A stretch of 64,000 nucleotides of DNA from Ophiobolus disseminans (lineage: Eukaryota > Ascomycota > Dothideomycetes > Pleosporales > Phaeosphaeriaceae). Both the position numbers and the translations under genes were made by a program. The DNA lies in the NCBI GenBank assembly GCA_010093685.1, contig MU006228.1:293111-357110 (forward strand), written 5' to 3'. How positions within the stretch are numbered: position 1 is the stretch's first letter; each line of letters starts with the position of its first letter. Below the pieces are notes generated by a model, which did not search any database, was not told where the DNA came from, and saw nothing but the letters and a program-made list of their open reading frames with translations. Positions 11,173-19,770 of this stretch are shown here, piece after piece.

Positions 11173-11257
11173 CCTGCTCTCTAGCTCTAGATAGACTCTA
11201 TCGAATTTATCTCTGTTCAACCTAGCCTTCCTGCTGTCTTTAGCCTAGCCCCTTACA
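11173..11257 (+). repeat. Right part of the interrupted gypsy LTR (plus orientation)
   Basis: After the duplicated CCTGC (11173-11177) the sequence continues the plus-strand LTR broken at 5365. It runs from CTCTAGCTCTAGATAGACTC to TAGCCCCTTACA, matching the inverted start of the LTRs at 5366 and 10863. This is the 3' end of the older element. Confidence 0.85.
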
Positions 11258-11594
11258 ATCTAGATAGTAGACTACGTTGTATAGGTATAGCAGTTGCGTA
11301 GCACGATCTTCTTGCACTCTAATTACAATAGTACTATACGCTTTAATCTCTATACGTATATTGTCTACCTATAGAAAGTCTCCTTGCGCTAGTTCTTTGG
11401 TGTTCGCGAATTATTCGATATTGTTATCTACGTAACACGCAGGGCATAAGTTAAAAATAAATAATTATTTAAGTAAATACCTAGAGTTCTTAGTTATAAA
11501 GGCCAAGGCAATAATTACTAGGTTAACTACTCTAATCCCTCTATTATACAGTCACTATTCGGACGTAGGCTTAATAGTAGCCGTAGCCGATTGT
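11258..11594. other. AT-rich spacer in the repeat block, nothing recognised
   Basis: No open frame, domain or terminal repeat was recognised. Composition is like the RIP-affected repeats on either side. Confidence 0.4.
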
Positions 11595-11790
11595 TGTCAG
11601 ATATCAGGGGTGCTGTGAGGCTACCAACACTAAATGAAACAGGAGGGGCCGGCACAGCGCCTTAGTACACTAGTACTAGATCTAATACTCGGTTAAACTC
11701 TGCACTAGACTAGAGAACAGAACAACACAACACATTATTATTAATTTATCTTATCTATTATTAGGTTCTAATACCTTATCAAATCTAACA
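11595..11790 (+). repeat. Second copia LTR copy
   Basis: 196 bp, TGTCAGATATCAGG to AAATCTAACA, closely similar to the LTR at 2216-2413 with a few C/T differences and small indels. No purine tract precedes it and no matching 5-bp flanks are seen (ATTGT on the left, GTAAC on the right). It is therefore either a solo LTR whose duplication has decayed or a leftover of a rearranged element. Confidence 0.8.
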
Positions 11791-12019
11791 GTAACATAAT
11801 AATCTCTAACTCCGTTGCCTTCTACTCAAAATCTACCTCATATCTAATAGTTCTCTTATACTTATACCTCGCCTAGCTATATTAAGATAGCTAGCTTAGC
11901 GCTATTTATAGGTAGCTAATTAGAGCTACTAGCTCTCGTTTTAACTACAACTGTATCTAATAAGTATAAAGTAAGATAAATCACAAGATGTATTAGCAAC
12001 TTAGCATAGTAGTAATATA

Positions 12020-12214
12020 TGTCACGGTTTGAGGTGTCTCCTGCCTCACCTGCAATTGCACCTCGCTTGTATGGTAGCGAGTTGCAACTACCTACATTGA
12101 ACTAGCGCTGCCCACAGCCACATACCTATATATACAATTTGTAGCTTCACTCAATACAACCTCAGTTCAATCCTTCAATTCTTCCTGTATATGCGCTGTT
12201 CTCACACCGCGACA
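12020..12214 (+). repeat. Solo LTR of a third retroelement family
   Basis: 195 bp starting TGTCACGGTTTGAGG and ending CACACCGCGACA, so the ends form TGTCACGG/CCGCGACA. A TATA-like CCTATATATACAA lies inside. It is flanked by a perfect 5-bp duplication ATATA (12015-12019 and 12215-12219), the mark of one insertion followed by LTR-LTR recombination. No related internal sequence is seen in the window. It marks the right edge of the repeat block. The orientation is inferred from the TATA-like motif. Confidence 0.75.
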
Positions 12215-12655
12215 ATATAGCTAAGAGCCTTTTAGATACGCTTTAGAACAGCTAAACTTTAATTTAGGAGCTGTTATAGATCTTTCCTTTAATGTTCTGA
12301 TATCACGTGCGCTAGCGTAGAGCTAGTGGCTCAGCGGAGGTCTACACCTCCGCCGCGATCGCGATCAACGCTCTCCATAGCAACATTCGATAATATCTAC
12401 TCACCCGGCTTCCATCTCAAGTTGCTCGCGATAGATCCCTTACAGGAGCAACCTGTTGTGTCATTCACTCGTTATCGCGCCGCAACTTTTAGGATGTGCG
12501 CGCTAGAAATGCCACGTTATCGATTCCGCCTTTTGTGCTTGCCTTCCAAGGTTACGCCCAAATCGCGATGCGGTTCCTGTCCAATCTCAGCGCTGAGGCG
12601 AGCACGAGGTCACATACGGTTTACTCAAGATTTTACATATTTCGAGTTTTGTCCC

Positions 12656-13168
12656 TCATGTAGTTAACAACGCCTCCCTTTCCCCAGCTGACGCTACTCC
12701 GCTATCGACTCTTCTAGTGGCAGCATACAACACAATGCCCTGACCCACTGCAATAACAGCATTGTTAATGCACGTCCAGCCTACAAGGGGATGCCACTCT
12801 TTCAAAAGCCAAAAGTTGCCTTGAGACCTCAAATTCTGCGGTACCTTGAACCTAAACGGCCACGACACTGCCAGAGCCAGGAAAACGACGACTTGTAGCA
12901 GCAACGTCGTCCGACTCAACACCCACGGGCCCCGGCGTTTTTTAGCCGTTCCGGCCTGGAGCGCAAAGGCAACGCCAGTAGCGACCGTGACGATGGGATT
13001 GATCCAGTATTTGTTGATGCCCATAATCGTCACGAAGGGAAGGTCGGCCCAATCGTCTCGTGGATGGCCGGCTAGGATCGCCCAGAAGACACAGAGGCTA
13101 GCGTGGAGAGTGAGCAGCGTGACTGCCGTCTTGTTGGATGGAAAGATACTATCACATGTCGTCGCCAT
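12656..13168 (-). CDS. Small four-helix membrane protein, function unknown
   Basis: A 170-residue single-exon reading. I chose the ATG at 13168 because it has a good fungal start context (ACAACAATGG) and is followed by a plausible membrane protein. The longer frame up to 13348 adds a segment that is not conserved-looking. Four hydrophobic stretches are visible, roughly residues 13-33, 48-68, 85-105 and 125-150, with a short KKRR loop between the second and third. No domain is recognised with confidence. It is the first gene-like reading right of the repeat block, about 440 bp from the solo LTR. It is probably real, but could be a decayed or spurious frame. Confidence 0.55.
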   Translation of the reverse strand: MATTCDSIFPSNKTAVTLLTLHASLCVFWAILAGHPRDDWADLPFVTIMGINKYWINPIVTVATGVAFALQAGTAKKRRGPWVLSRTTLLLQVVVFLALAVSWPFRFKVPQNLRSQGNFWLLKEWHPLVGWTCINNAVIAVGQGIVLYAATRRVDSGVASAGEREALLTT

Positions 13169-14470
13169 TGTTGTCGGATCGTGTTGGGGACTACTTTGTG
13201 CGCGTGTGCGCATTACAATGAGAAAAGACAAGCTGTGAAAAAATGCACTCGTCAGAACGACTTGATCGCTGATCTTCGAGGGAAGAGCCGTACAGGAGTA
13301 TCGAGCATATCCATTGCAATATGAGCTGCACCAGATTGAGGTGGTCAACAGGCGGTGGTGGCTTGGGTACCACTTGTCCGTCTCTCTTGAACGGAGGGCA
13401 TGCCCAGAGATAGTAAATAGTCGCGATTTGTGACTGGGGCCAGATTCTGGAAATGATCTTAGCTCGTCTAATTATACGGTACCGCTCGCTTAGACGTTCT
13501 ATCTATAGAACAGCCGTACTGTACCAAGTCGCCCGGTCTCGTCAGTAGATATCATTGAACATGCAGTCTCTTACGAAATTCGCCCAGCGGTCCGACACAG
13601 GATGTGTCCAGTGCACAAACGATACCCATAGATCATCCAGATTCAAAGCTCGTGGGATTAGGGCCTGTTTCGTGCGAAAATGATGTAGATTCTTCAGGTC
13701 CAAGTCTTCTTGTGTTCACGGCCAGATAAACAAGACGGGACGGCGCCTGGGCAAACATGTAATCGAGAGGAAGCTGCCACCGCTGGGTAAGGCAGCTTCG
13801 ATGGTCAGTGCACTAACATCGCTCAGTGCATTATTAGATCACACGCCCCAGATTCAGCGACCACCTGGGTAATCGAGCACACGCACACTACCTGGTCAAG
13901 AACTCCTTCGAAATCGAATATGACTGGCAGTCACTAACTTTAGAACGTACTCAGCGATTTCTCAGTTGATGTTGGGCCTCCATCTAGGTAGCGAAGCTGA
14001 ATAGAACCCGATTTCGATTGTGCGAAGAAGGAGGCTAAGCTGAGAGTTCGTACCCTGCTGGTCTAAACTTGGTGAGCTCTATACCAACGACCTCCTTAGA
14101 CTTTGCGTCATTATTAGGTTCTATGAACTGCAAGGTATTATCTAACTTTAGATCTGCAAACTATCATGTAAATGTCAATTCGTATATCGCAACCATCATT
14201 TGGAGAGCTGAACTCTACTTAGATGCAGTACTAGAAATTATTATAAGATTAGGATAACCTTGGAACGAGGCGTAAGGCCTCCATACCAATGCTTCATTTA
14301 CTGCGAACAGCATACCCGAACAAGAATGTACCCTGAGATACACTTGTCATCACAGAGTGCAGGGCCGTCATGCTGCGGTGTGGGTCGAAAACGAACCAAC
14401 AACGAGAACCTTGCGCCTACGCCCTGCAAGTAGCATACTCAAATAAGAACTTTCGTCCTGGTTGAAGGGA
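13169..14470. other. Intergenic, no gene recognised
   Basis: There are only short chance frames. The stretch 14045-14260 is more AT-rich than its surroundings and resembles the repeat block in composition, so it may be a decayed repeat remnant. Confidence 0.5.
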
Positions 14471-14478
14471 TATATAAA
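14471..14478 (+). promoter_or_regulatory. TATA-like box
   Basis: TATATAAA lies 89 bp before the preferred ATG (14567) of the SGNH esterase gene, a normal position for a fungal TATA element. Confidence 0.45.
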
Positions 14479-14566
14479 GTTGATGCAGCGGGTGACGGAA
14501 GACTCACGGTAGCACAATATCATGATCTCTACCATATTCCCTTCTACTTCCTGTACCGCAATCGAC

Positions 14567-16238
14567 ATGTTACTGCTCTGGTCGGCCCTTGTGGCGCCAC
14601 TCCTCGCCTTTCCGACCGAAAATCTCAATCCAAGAGACGTGTTCCTCCAGAAACGATCGCCTTCGTTCGAATGGACGGCATGGGGTGACTCAAACGCTTC
14701 CGGTGTTGGAAACGGACGCTACCTCGACGGTCGCCGCTATCTACGTTACATCGAGGCCTATTCCCAATGGATCAACGACGACCCGAAGAAACTTCTCCCC
14801 GGTTCGGGTGGCAAATTCAACATCGTCGTCTGTTCTGGCTCGACGGCGGAGGAGGTCCTAGAGTTCCAATTTTATGACAGCGATCAAAAGGACGGTAAAC
14901 CGAACTGGCAATACTACCCACGGCCCGCTATTGGAAAGCCCACCATTGGTACTCTAACGGTGGGGGGTGATGACGTTGATTTCCCCGGCATTCTCAATAA
15001 CTGTATCCTGGAAGGCTTTCCGTAAGTCAACAAAGCAGACGTTATTAACAGCGCTAATGGTGTCGTTAGTTGGCCATTGAGTCAAGGTTTCACCCCACGG
15101 ACCTGTGATGAGCAGAGGGCGCTGAGTTGGTCTTTGATCGCTCAAGACGACAGCCGCAAAACGCCAAAGAACGATTTGGTTGCCAAGATCGACGCCGTAA
15201 TCAAAAAGATCGTTACAGTGGGCAAGAAGAACATCGGCTCTTTCAAACTCTATGTGACAGGTTATGGGCAATTCTTCAACGCTGAAGACCCCTACTGCGA
15301 CACGGTCACATTTGCCAGGAGCGCCAACCCGTACAATGGTGGCAAAAAGCATGTCATGATGACCAGAGAGCTTCGCAGACTTCAACGCCATGTCTCGAAT
15401 GCTGAATGCCGCTACCAAGAAGGCCGTTGATCAAAACAGTAGATCCAGCACTGTAAGATTCATCGATATTAATGAGTATCTCAGTGGAAGACGCTTCTGT
15501 GAGCCGGGTGTCAAAGAGCCGGATCAGGACAACCCAAATGCTGGCTTTCTCCACTACCCGTACGATGTCGACGAAACAAACCCCGGGATCGCCTACCTGA
15601 ACCAGGTCGCAAAGCGTAGTGCAAGTTCTCTGTCGTGGGATCCGAAGCAGACTTTGTGGAGGGACTACATGAATGATTTCTGGTCCAAAGTTGATGAAGG
15701 AGAGCTCAAAAAGGCCATTGGGGGAAATGTTAGTGCCAAATACAATTTCTGGTTCGACACTATCGGTTATCGTGCACGGATTTTCCACCCTAGCAAGCTC
15801 TTGGCCTCCTCCTACTATGAAGCGATCGTAAATCAATACTCCATGGACGCAATCGAAGAATCTGAGGCCAACGACCGCGAAAAAACTAAAGCGGTCGAGA
15901 TCATTCTCCGCAGCTCTACCGCTAAGTCGAACCAAGAGAACCAATGGTTTTTCTACGAGACGCCCGCTGGTACATCAGCACGTTGCAAGCCCGCTAGTAG
16001 TACTTTAGCAAAGTTCCCGTTGCCGAATGGCCCCATAGAACCAGAGTGGCCGAACGGAGAGTTTCCTATTAGGCCGTATGGGATGAATTGCATGTATAAG
16101 AACAACAATAAGAACGCAGGCGCGCTGTGGTGTAAAGAGCGCAAGGACCCGATCATTTGCAAGTCAGAGAAGCATCTACTTTCTGAGTTGTGTATGAGAG
16201 ATGTTATTCAGAAGCAGTATGTGAGTTGTCAGTGGTAG
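14567..16238 (+). CDS. Secreted SGNH-type esterase/lipase-like protein with an apparent frameshift
   Basis: Exon 1 is 14567-15021 and exon 2 starts at 15070 after a 48-nt intron (GTAAGT, CTAAT branch, TTAG). The preferred ATG at 14567 gives a clear signal peptide (MLLLWSALVAPLLAF), followed by a possible Kex2 site (LQKR). An in-frame ATG at 14522 is an alternative. The block-I nucleophile motif GDSNASG follows within about 25 residues of the Kex2 site, a VTGYGQFFNAEDPYCD block lies mid-protein, and FHPS near 15790 carries the likely catalytic His. The reading frame changes at about 15371-15380: frame A ends in TRELR and frame B continues DFNAMSRMLNAA. The SGNH block order makes clear that both belong to one protein, so there is one extra base, a sequencing error or a real mutation. 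The C-terminal 60 residues are Cys-rich. Likely an extracellular ester hydrolase; substrate unknown. Confidence 0.75.
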
Positions 16239-16826
16239 TGTAGGTGTAATGCAAATGGCGACCTCGGGAGTGTGGGGTATTTGGTGACCGGCCCTGGCAG
16301 CGTCTTGTAGCTGTTCATGGCGCCTTTGGAGTTTTGGTTTTTATGATCTACAGTGCTTTGCAGTGGAATTAGAGTATGTTTGTAGTTGATTTATTTTGCG
16401 GTCATTCTGATCGACGTTCGTAACAGTTTTTATGGACGAGTACAAAGCAGAGGCGACCTCGGGAACCTCGGAACGCTCGAGGGTGAGATGAAACAGGCAA
16501 CTCGGAATGTGGCGTAACCTAGGTACGTGTAGAATGCACGTCTGTAACCGCTCGAGGGAGGAACCAGATATGATCTCGGGAGTCAATGATGGTTTTGCCT
16601 TAGGAGGTGCCGACCTCCTTGGGCTCGCACGTCGTCAAGCCTTCGTTGCTCCTCTTAGCCTGCTCTCGCCTGCCCTCTCTGAAACACAAAAGACGTGACC
16701 GATCACATCCGCAACGTCGCTGCGGCTTATTGGCGAAGAAATGGCTGCCCGTGGGTAAAAGAGGGTTGCAGGAGTTTTGATGCGTGGACGAGGCTATCAA
16801 ACCACCTCGTCTACTCCAGCCCTCGG
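16239..16826. other. Intergenic between convergent genes
   Basis: This is the shared 3' region of the esterase gene and the propeller-protein gene. No gene is recognised. Confidence 0.5.
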
Positions 16827-17924
16827 CTAGACCAGACCATATATGTCACTCTCTGAATACCCATACCCCCTAGTGTCAATCGCCACAATCTTCCCCGCCT
16901 CTACCACAGTCCCATTCACAGGCGCATCCAAACCCCCTGCCGTACACACATACAACACCTCCCGATCTCCTGCCCCCCTCCCAAACGCTCCTGCCGTGCC
17001 CCCAGCAATCGTCAATGCATCACTCGCTCCTGCAACTTCGCGAACCTTCTTCCCACCAGGACCAACAACAACAACTGTATTCCCATCATTCGACACGGCC
17101 CAGAGCGTCCCATCGCCCGCAAACGTAAAGTCGTCCACAAAAGTTGTAGCAGCGTTCAAATCAGCATACACCTCGACGGGCGCCTGGCCGACGTATCCGT
17201 CGCGCGTAAGTCGGACCCGGAAAATCTTGACGAGATTCGAGTTGCTAAAGTACAAGTACCCGTCCCGGATTCTCACGCCATTGATCCCGAACCCCACAGT
17301 CTTGTTCTGGCGCTCTGGGTACGGTTTGAACTCTGGCCTGTCGGCGATGACTTCGCTTCTTCCGGTCCGCGTGTCGAGGCGGAAGAGAAGTCCGTACTGC
17401 GAGTCTGGAATTATGAGAATTTCAGTGCGTTCGGGGAGAGTGATGACGCCGTTGAGGAACTTGGCGGCGGGAACGTTGGCGATTTTGCGGATCTCGAGCT
17501 TAGAGGTCTGAGGAGAAGGGAATTTAGCGGACCAGACGGAAAACGTGCCGGGGTAGCCGTCTGCGTTAGGTGTTGCATTGCCGGCGATGATGGCGAAGGT
17601 ATCGGGGTACGTTTCGGTTATGCCGAGGAGGGTAGAGGCGTTGGGCACGTTAAATTGGTAGATGGGGTCCAGAGTAGCGTTCTTGAAAGATGGATTCTTC
17701 ACCGTGAAAAGTACTGGGGCTGGGGCGAGCTGTGTTACGAGAAGGTCGCCGTTCGCGCGCACGGCGATGTTTTCGAGCCAGGCGGGCGCGGTGTCAATCT
17801 GAGCCACAGTCCTTACGGGAAGAGGCAGTTCAGTAGCGGCTTCTGGTTTGTGAAGATCAGATATAGGAGAGCATGAAGCAATCCAGACGAATAGGAGCAG
17901 TGCTGTTATGATATTAGATATCAT
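16827..17924 (-). CDS. Secreted six-bladed beta-propeller protein (SMP-30/gluconolactonase-like fold)
   Basis: A single-exon gene of 365 residues. The start at 17924 is the first ATG of the frame and gives a signal peptide (ISNIITALLLFVWIASC). Repeated propeller-blade signatures follow: WLENIAVRANGDLLVT near the N-terminus, NGVITLPE, GINGVRIRDGYLYFSNS and DDFTFAGDGTLWAVSN. These are typical of the fungal secreted SMP-30-like group. N-glycosylation sequons are present (for example NAT, NKT). Some characterised members of this broad group act as hetero-Diels-Alderases in terpenoid-polyketide pathways. No biosynthetic genes surround this one, so that role cannot be assumed. It may be a lactonase or another enzyme using the propeller pocket. 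Confidence 0.8.
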   Translation of the reverse strand: MISNIITALLLFVWIASCSPISDLHKPEAATELPLPVRTVAQIDTAPAWLENIAVRANGDLLVTQLAPAPVLFTVKNPSFKNATLDPIYQFNVPNASTLLGITETYPDTFAIIAGNATPNADGYPGTFSVWSAKFPSPQTSKLEIRKIANVPAAKFLNGVITLPERTEILIIPDSQYGLLFRLDTRTGRSEVIADRPEFKPYPERQNKTVGFGINGVRIRDGYLYFSNSNLVKIFRVRLTRDGYVGQAPVEVYADLNAATTFVDDFTFAGDGTLWAVSNDGNTVVVVGPGGKKVREVAGASDALTIAGGTAGAFGRGAGDREVLYVCTAGGLDAPVNGTVVEAGKIVAIDTRGYGYSESDIYGLV

Positions 17925-18200
17925 CGTGAGTTGCGTAGTCAATTTTTCAACATGTGAATGTTGACACTATATACCTTTTATCTTCGGAACGCATTTGTAC
18001 TATATACTACGCTTCTAGGAATAGCTCCATGTCGGATAGGATTACACATCATCGTGGATACGGCACTAGGCCCAGCAACATTACGTGCGAGATGAGATAA
18101 GCGCATCCCTACGAAAGTCATTACTAGATCAAGCCGGTTCTAATAAGGTATAATTCTCAATGCAGCTACTCACCCGAGCTATCCAAAAGCACTATAGACT

Positions 18201-19328
18201 CTAGCGCTTCGAAGTCATGCCTAGAGCAATCCAAAATCCTGTAACAAGCACAGCTGCCGCTGCAATGGCAGCGAGGTAGGCCTTATTGGACTTTTTGCCA
18301 TCGTGTAGGGCAGTCTGAGCAGCGGCTTTCTTCTGAACCTTCTTGCTGCCCTTCTTACCGCGCTTGCGTTGCTTCTTCTTCTTTAGAGAGGAAGTGTCCT
18401 CAATAAAATTCGACGTGGGTTTGAAAGTTTTATCGCCAGGCAGGGGTATATTCAGTCCACGATCATCATCTGAATCTGACGACTCGTCGGTTGGTGCGAC
18501 GCCTGAGATATGGGAAGAGATGCGGAGCTCGTCGGCCTTCTTCTCGGGCATCTCCCAAGCACACTCCTTGGGCTCGATCAACTGCCCTGGCACAATGGTT
18601 GAGAAGTCATCGTGGGACATCGACTTGCCAAGCTCTACTGATACAGGAGCTTGTACATCTTCATCAGCTTCATCTATTTCTATTTTCTCCAGGTCCAGCA
18701 CAATCTGGAGGTCCACTGGCTCCTCGATCTCCGTTGGCGCGACCGATGGGGATGACTCGATGATGGGTTCGAGAATATCTGCTGTGCCATTTGGCTCACC
18801 TGAGAGGTCAGAGGGCCTAGCAGCTTCAAATGCGGGCTCTTGAGCTTGGATAGAGGCTTCATCCGTTGATCTGTCCTGGCTATTCAAAGCTGACTTTGTA
18901 GTTTTCTTGTTAACCTTCTTTCCGCCCTTCTTGCTGCGCTTACGCTTCTTCTTTGGGGAATCTGTGGACTGCTCGTGCGAGTCAGCTGCCTCTGGAGTAG
19001 TAGCGTCGTTGCGAGTCGCTGTCGCATCGATAGAATCTCGAGGAAGTTCAGGCTCCTCGCTTGTTGTACTGCTGCCCTTCGATGATCGCTTCGTGTGAGC
19101 GCCGGCCACTTGCCATCCCTCTTCATCGGCGACGGAATCGTGCTTCTTGGCCGGATCGTCGACGGCGCCCATAGCGACGGCATGAAGTGCTGATTTGGTA
19201 TCTCGATCCTTCGCCGACAGGCGCTCGTAGATACGATGGTTGTCGCCCTTTGCAGCCCGGCCACGAAGCTGCGCTGAGTTTTTGGGAGGCGTAACATCAA
19301 GAGCAGCGTAAGGTTTGGTGGAGACCAT
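18201..19328 (-). CDS. Tail-anchored protein with two Lys-rich basic blocks
   Basis: A 375-residue protein in one exon. The ATG at 19328 sits in AGCCATGG, a good start context, and the longer frame upstream is ignored for that reason. The body is hydrophilic, with Ser, Asp and Glu-rich low-complexity sequence. Two similar basic blocks (KKKRKRSKKGGKKVNKK near residue 128 and KKKKQRKRGKKGSKKVQKK near residue 318) look like an internal duplication. A single hydrophobic segment of about 20 residues (AYLAAIAAAAVLVTGFWIAL) ends just before a short TSKR tail, the layout of a tail-anchored membrane protein (ER, outer mitochondrial or nuclear membrane). I do not recognise the family. The basic blocks might bind nucleic acid, phosphoinositides or the nuclear import machinery; that is inference. 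Confidence 0.7.
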   Translation of the reverse strand: MVSTKPYAALDVTPPKNSAQLRGRAAKGDNHRIYERLSAKDRDTKSALHAVAMGAVDDPAKKHDSVADEEGWQVAGAHTKRSSKGSSTTSEEPELPRDSIDATATRNDATTPEAADSHEQSTDSPKKKRKRSKKGGKKVNKKTTKSALNSQDRSTDEASIQAQEPAFEAARPSDLSGEPNGTADILEPIIESSPSVAPTEIEEPVDLQIVLDLEKIEIDEADEDVQAPVSVELGKSMSHDDFSTIVPGQLIEPKECAWEMPEKKADELRISSHISGVAPTDESSDSDDDRGLNIPLPGDKTFKPTSNFIEDTSSLKKKKQRKRGKKGSKKVQKKAAAQTALHDGKKSNKAYLAAIAAAAVLVTGFWIALGMTSKR

Positions 19329-19770
19329 GGCTAAGATTTTAAGTCGTATGACAGGATAGGTTGAGGGTACTTGGAAATCAGAAAGTTGATGTCGAGACCG
19401 GTTGGGAGTAGACGAGTAGTCTGAGCAATATTGGTTGTCGGGGAAAAGTGCGGAAGAAACACTCAAGAGCTGCGCGTCGCTTTGATAGTGAACGAAATTT
19501 GATGATGCACCTCTTGCTTTGGAACTTCGGTAATGAGCCTGTCAGTACCAAAGGTGAAGCTCGCGCTAAGCAGCTACTAGACCAAGGCAACAAAACCACT
19601 GTGAATCGACAATGAAAAACTCGGAGACTCATACCCGACAAGTCGAAAGCGCTTTAAAATGACTACGCAGAATTCTTGAGATGCACTGAGCTCTCGAGGC
19701 GTAAAGCACTTTCCGCTTCAAAAGAACGCAATCGCGAGACTCGGGAACACAATGTCTGTTGATCAAACAC

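Noticed and set aside
12326..12667. Plus-strand open frame with an Arg/Pro-rich start
   Set aside because: It overlaps the end of the four-helix gene on the other strand and shows no domain or codon bias.
16827..17924. Reading the propeller protein as a hetero-Diels-Alderase of a biosynthetic cluster
   Set aside because: The fold group includes such enzymes, but no polyketide synthase, terpene or oxygenase gene lies near.
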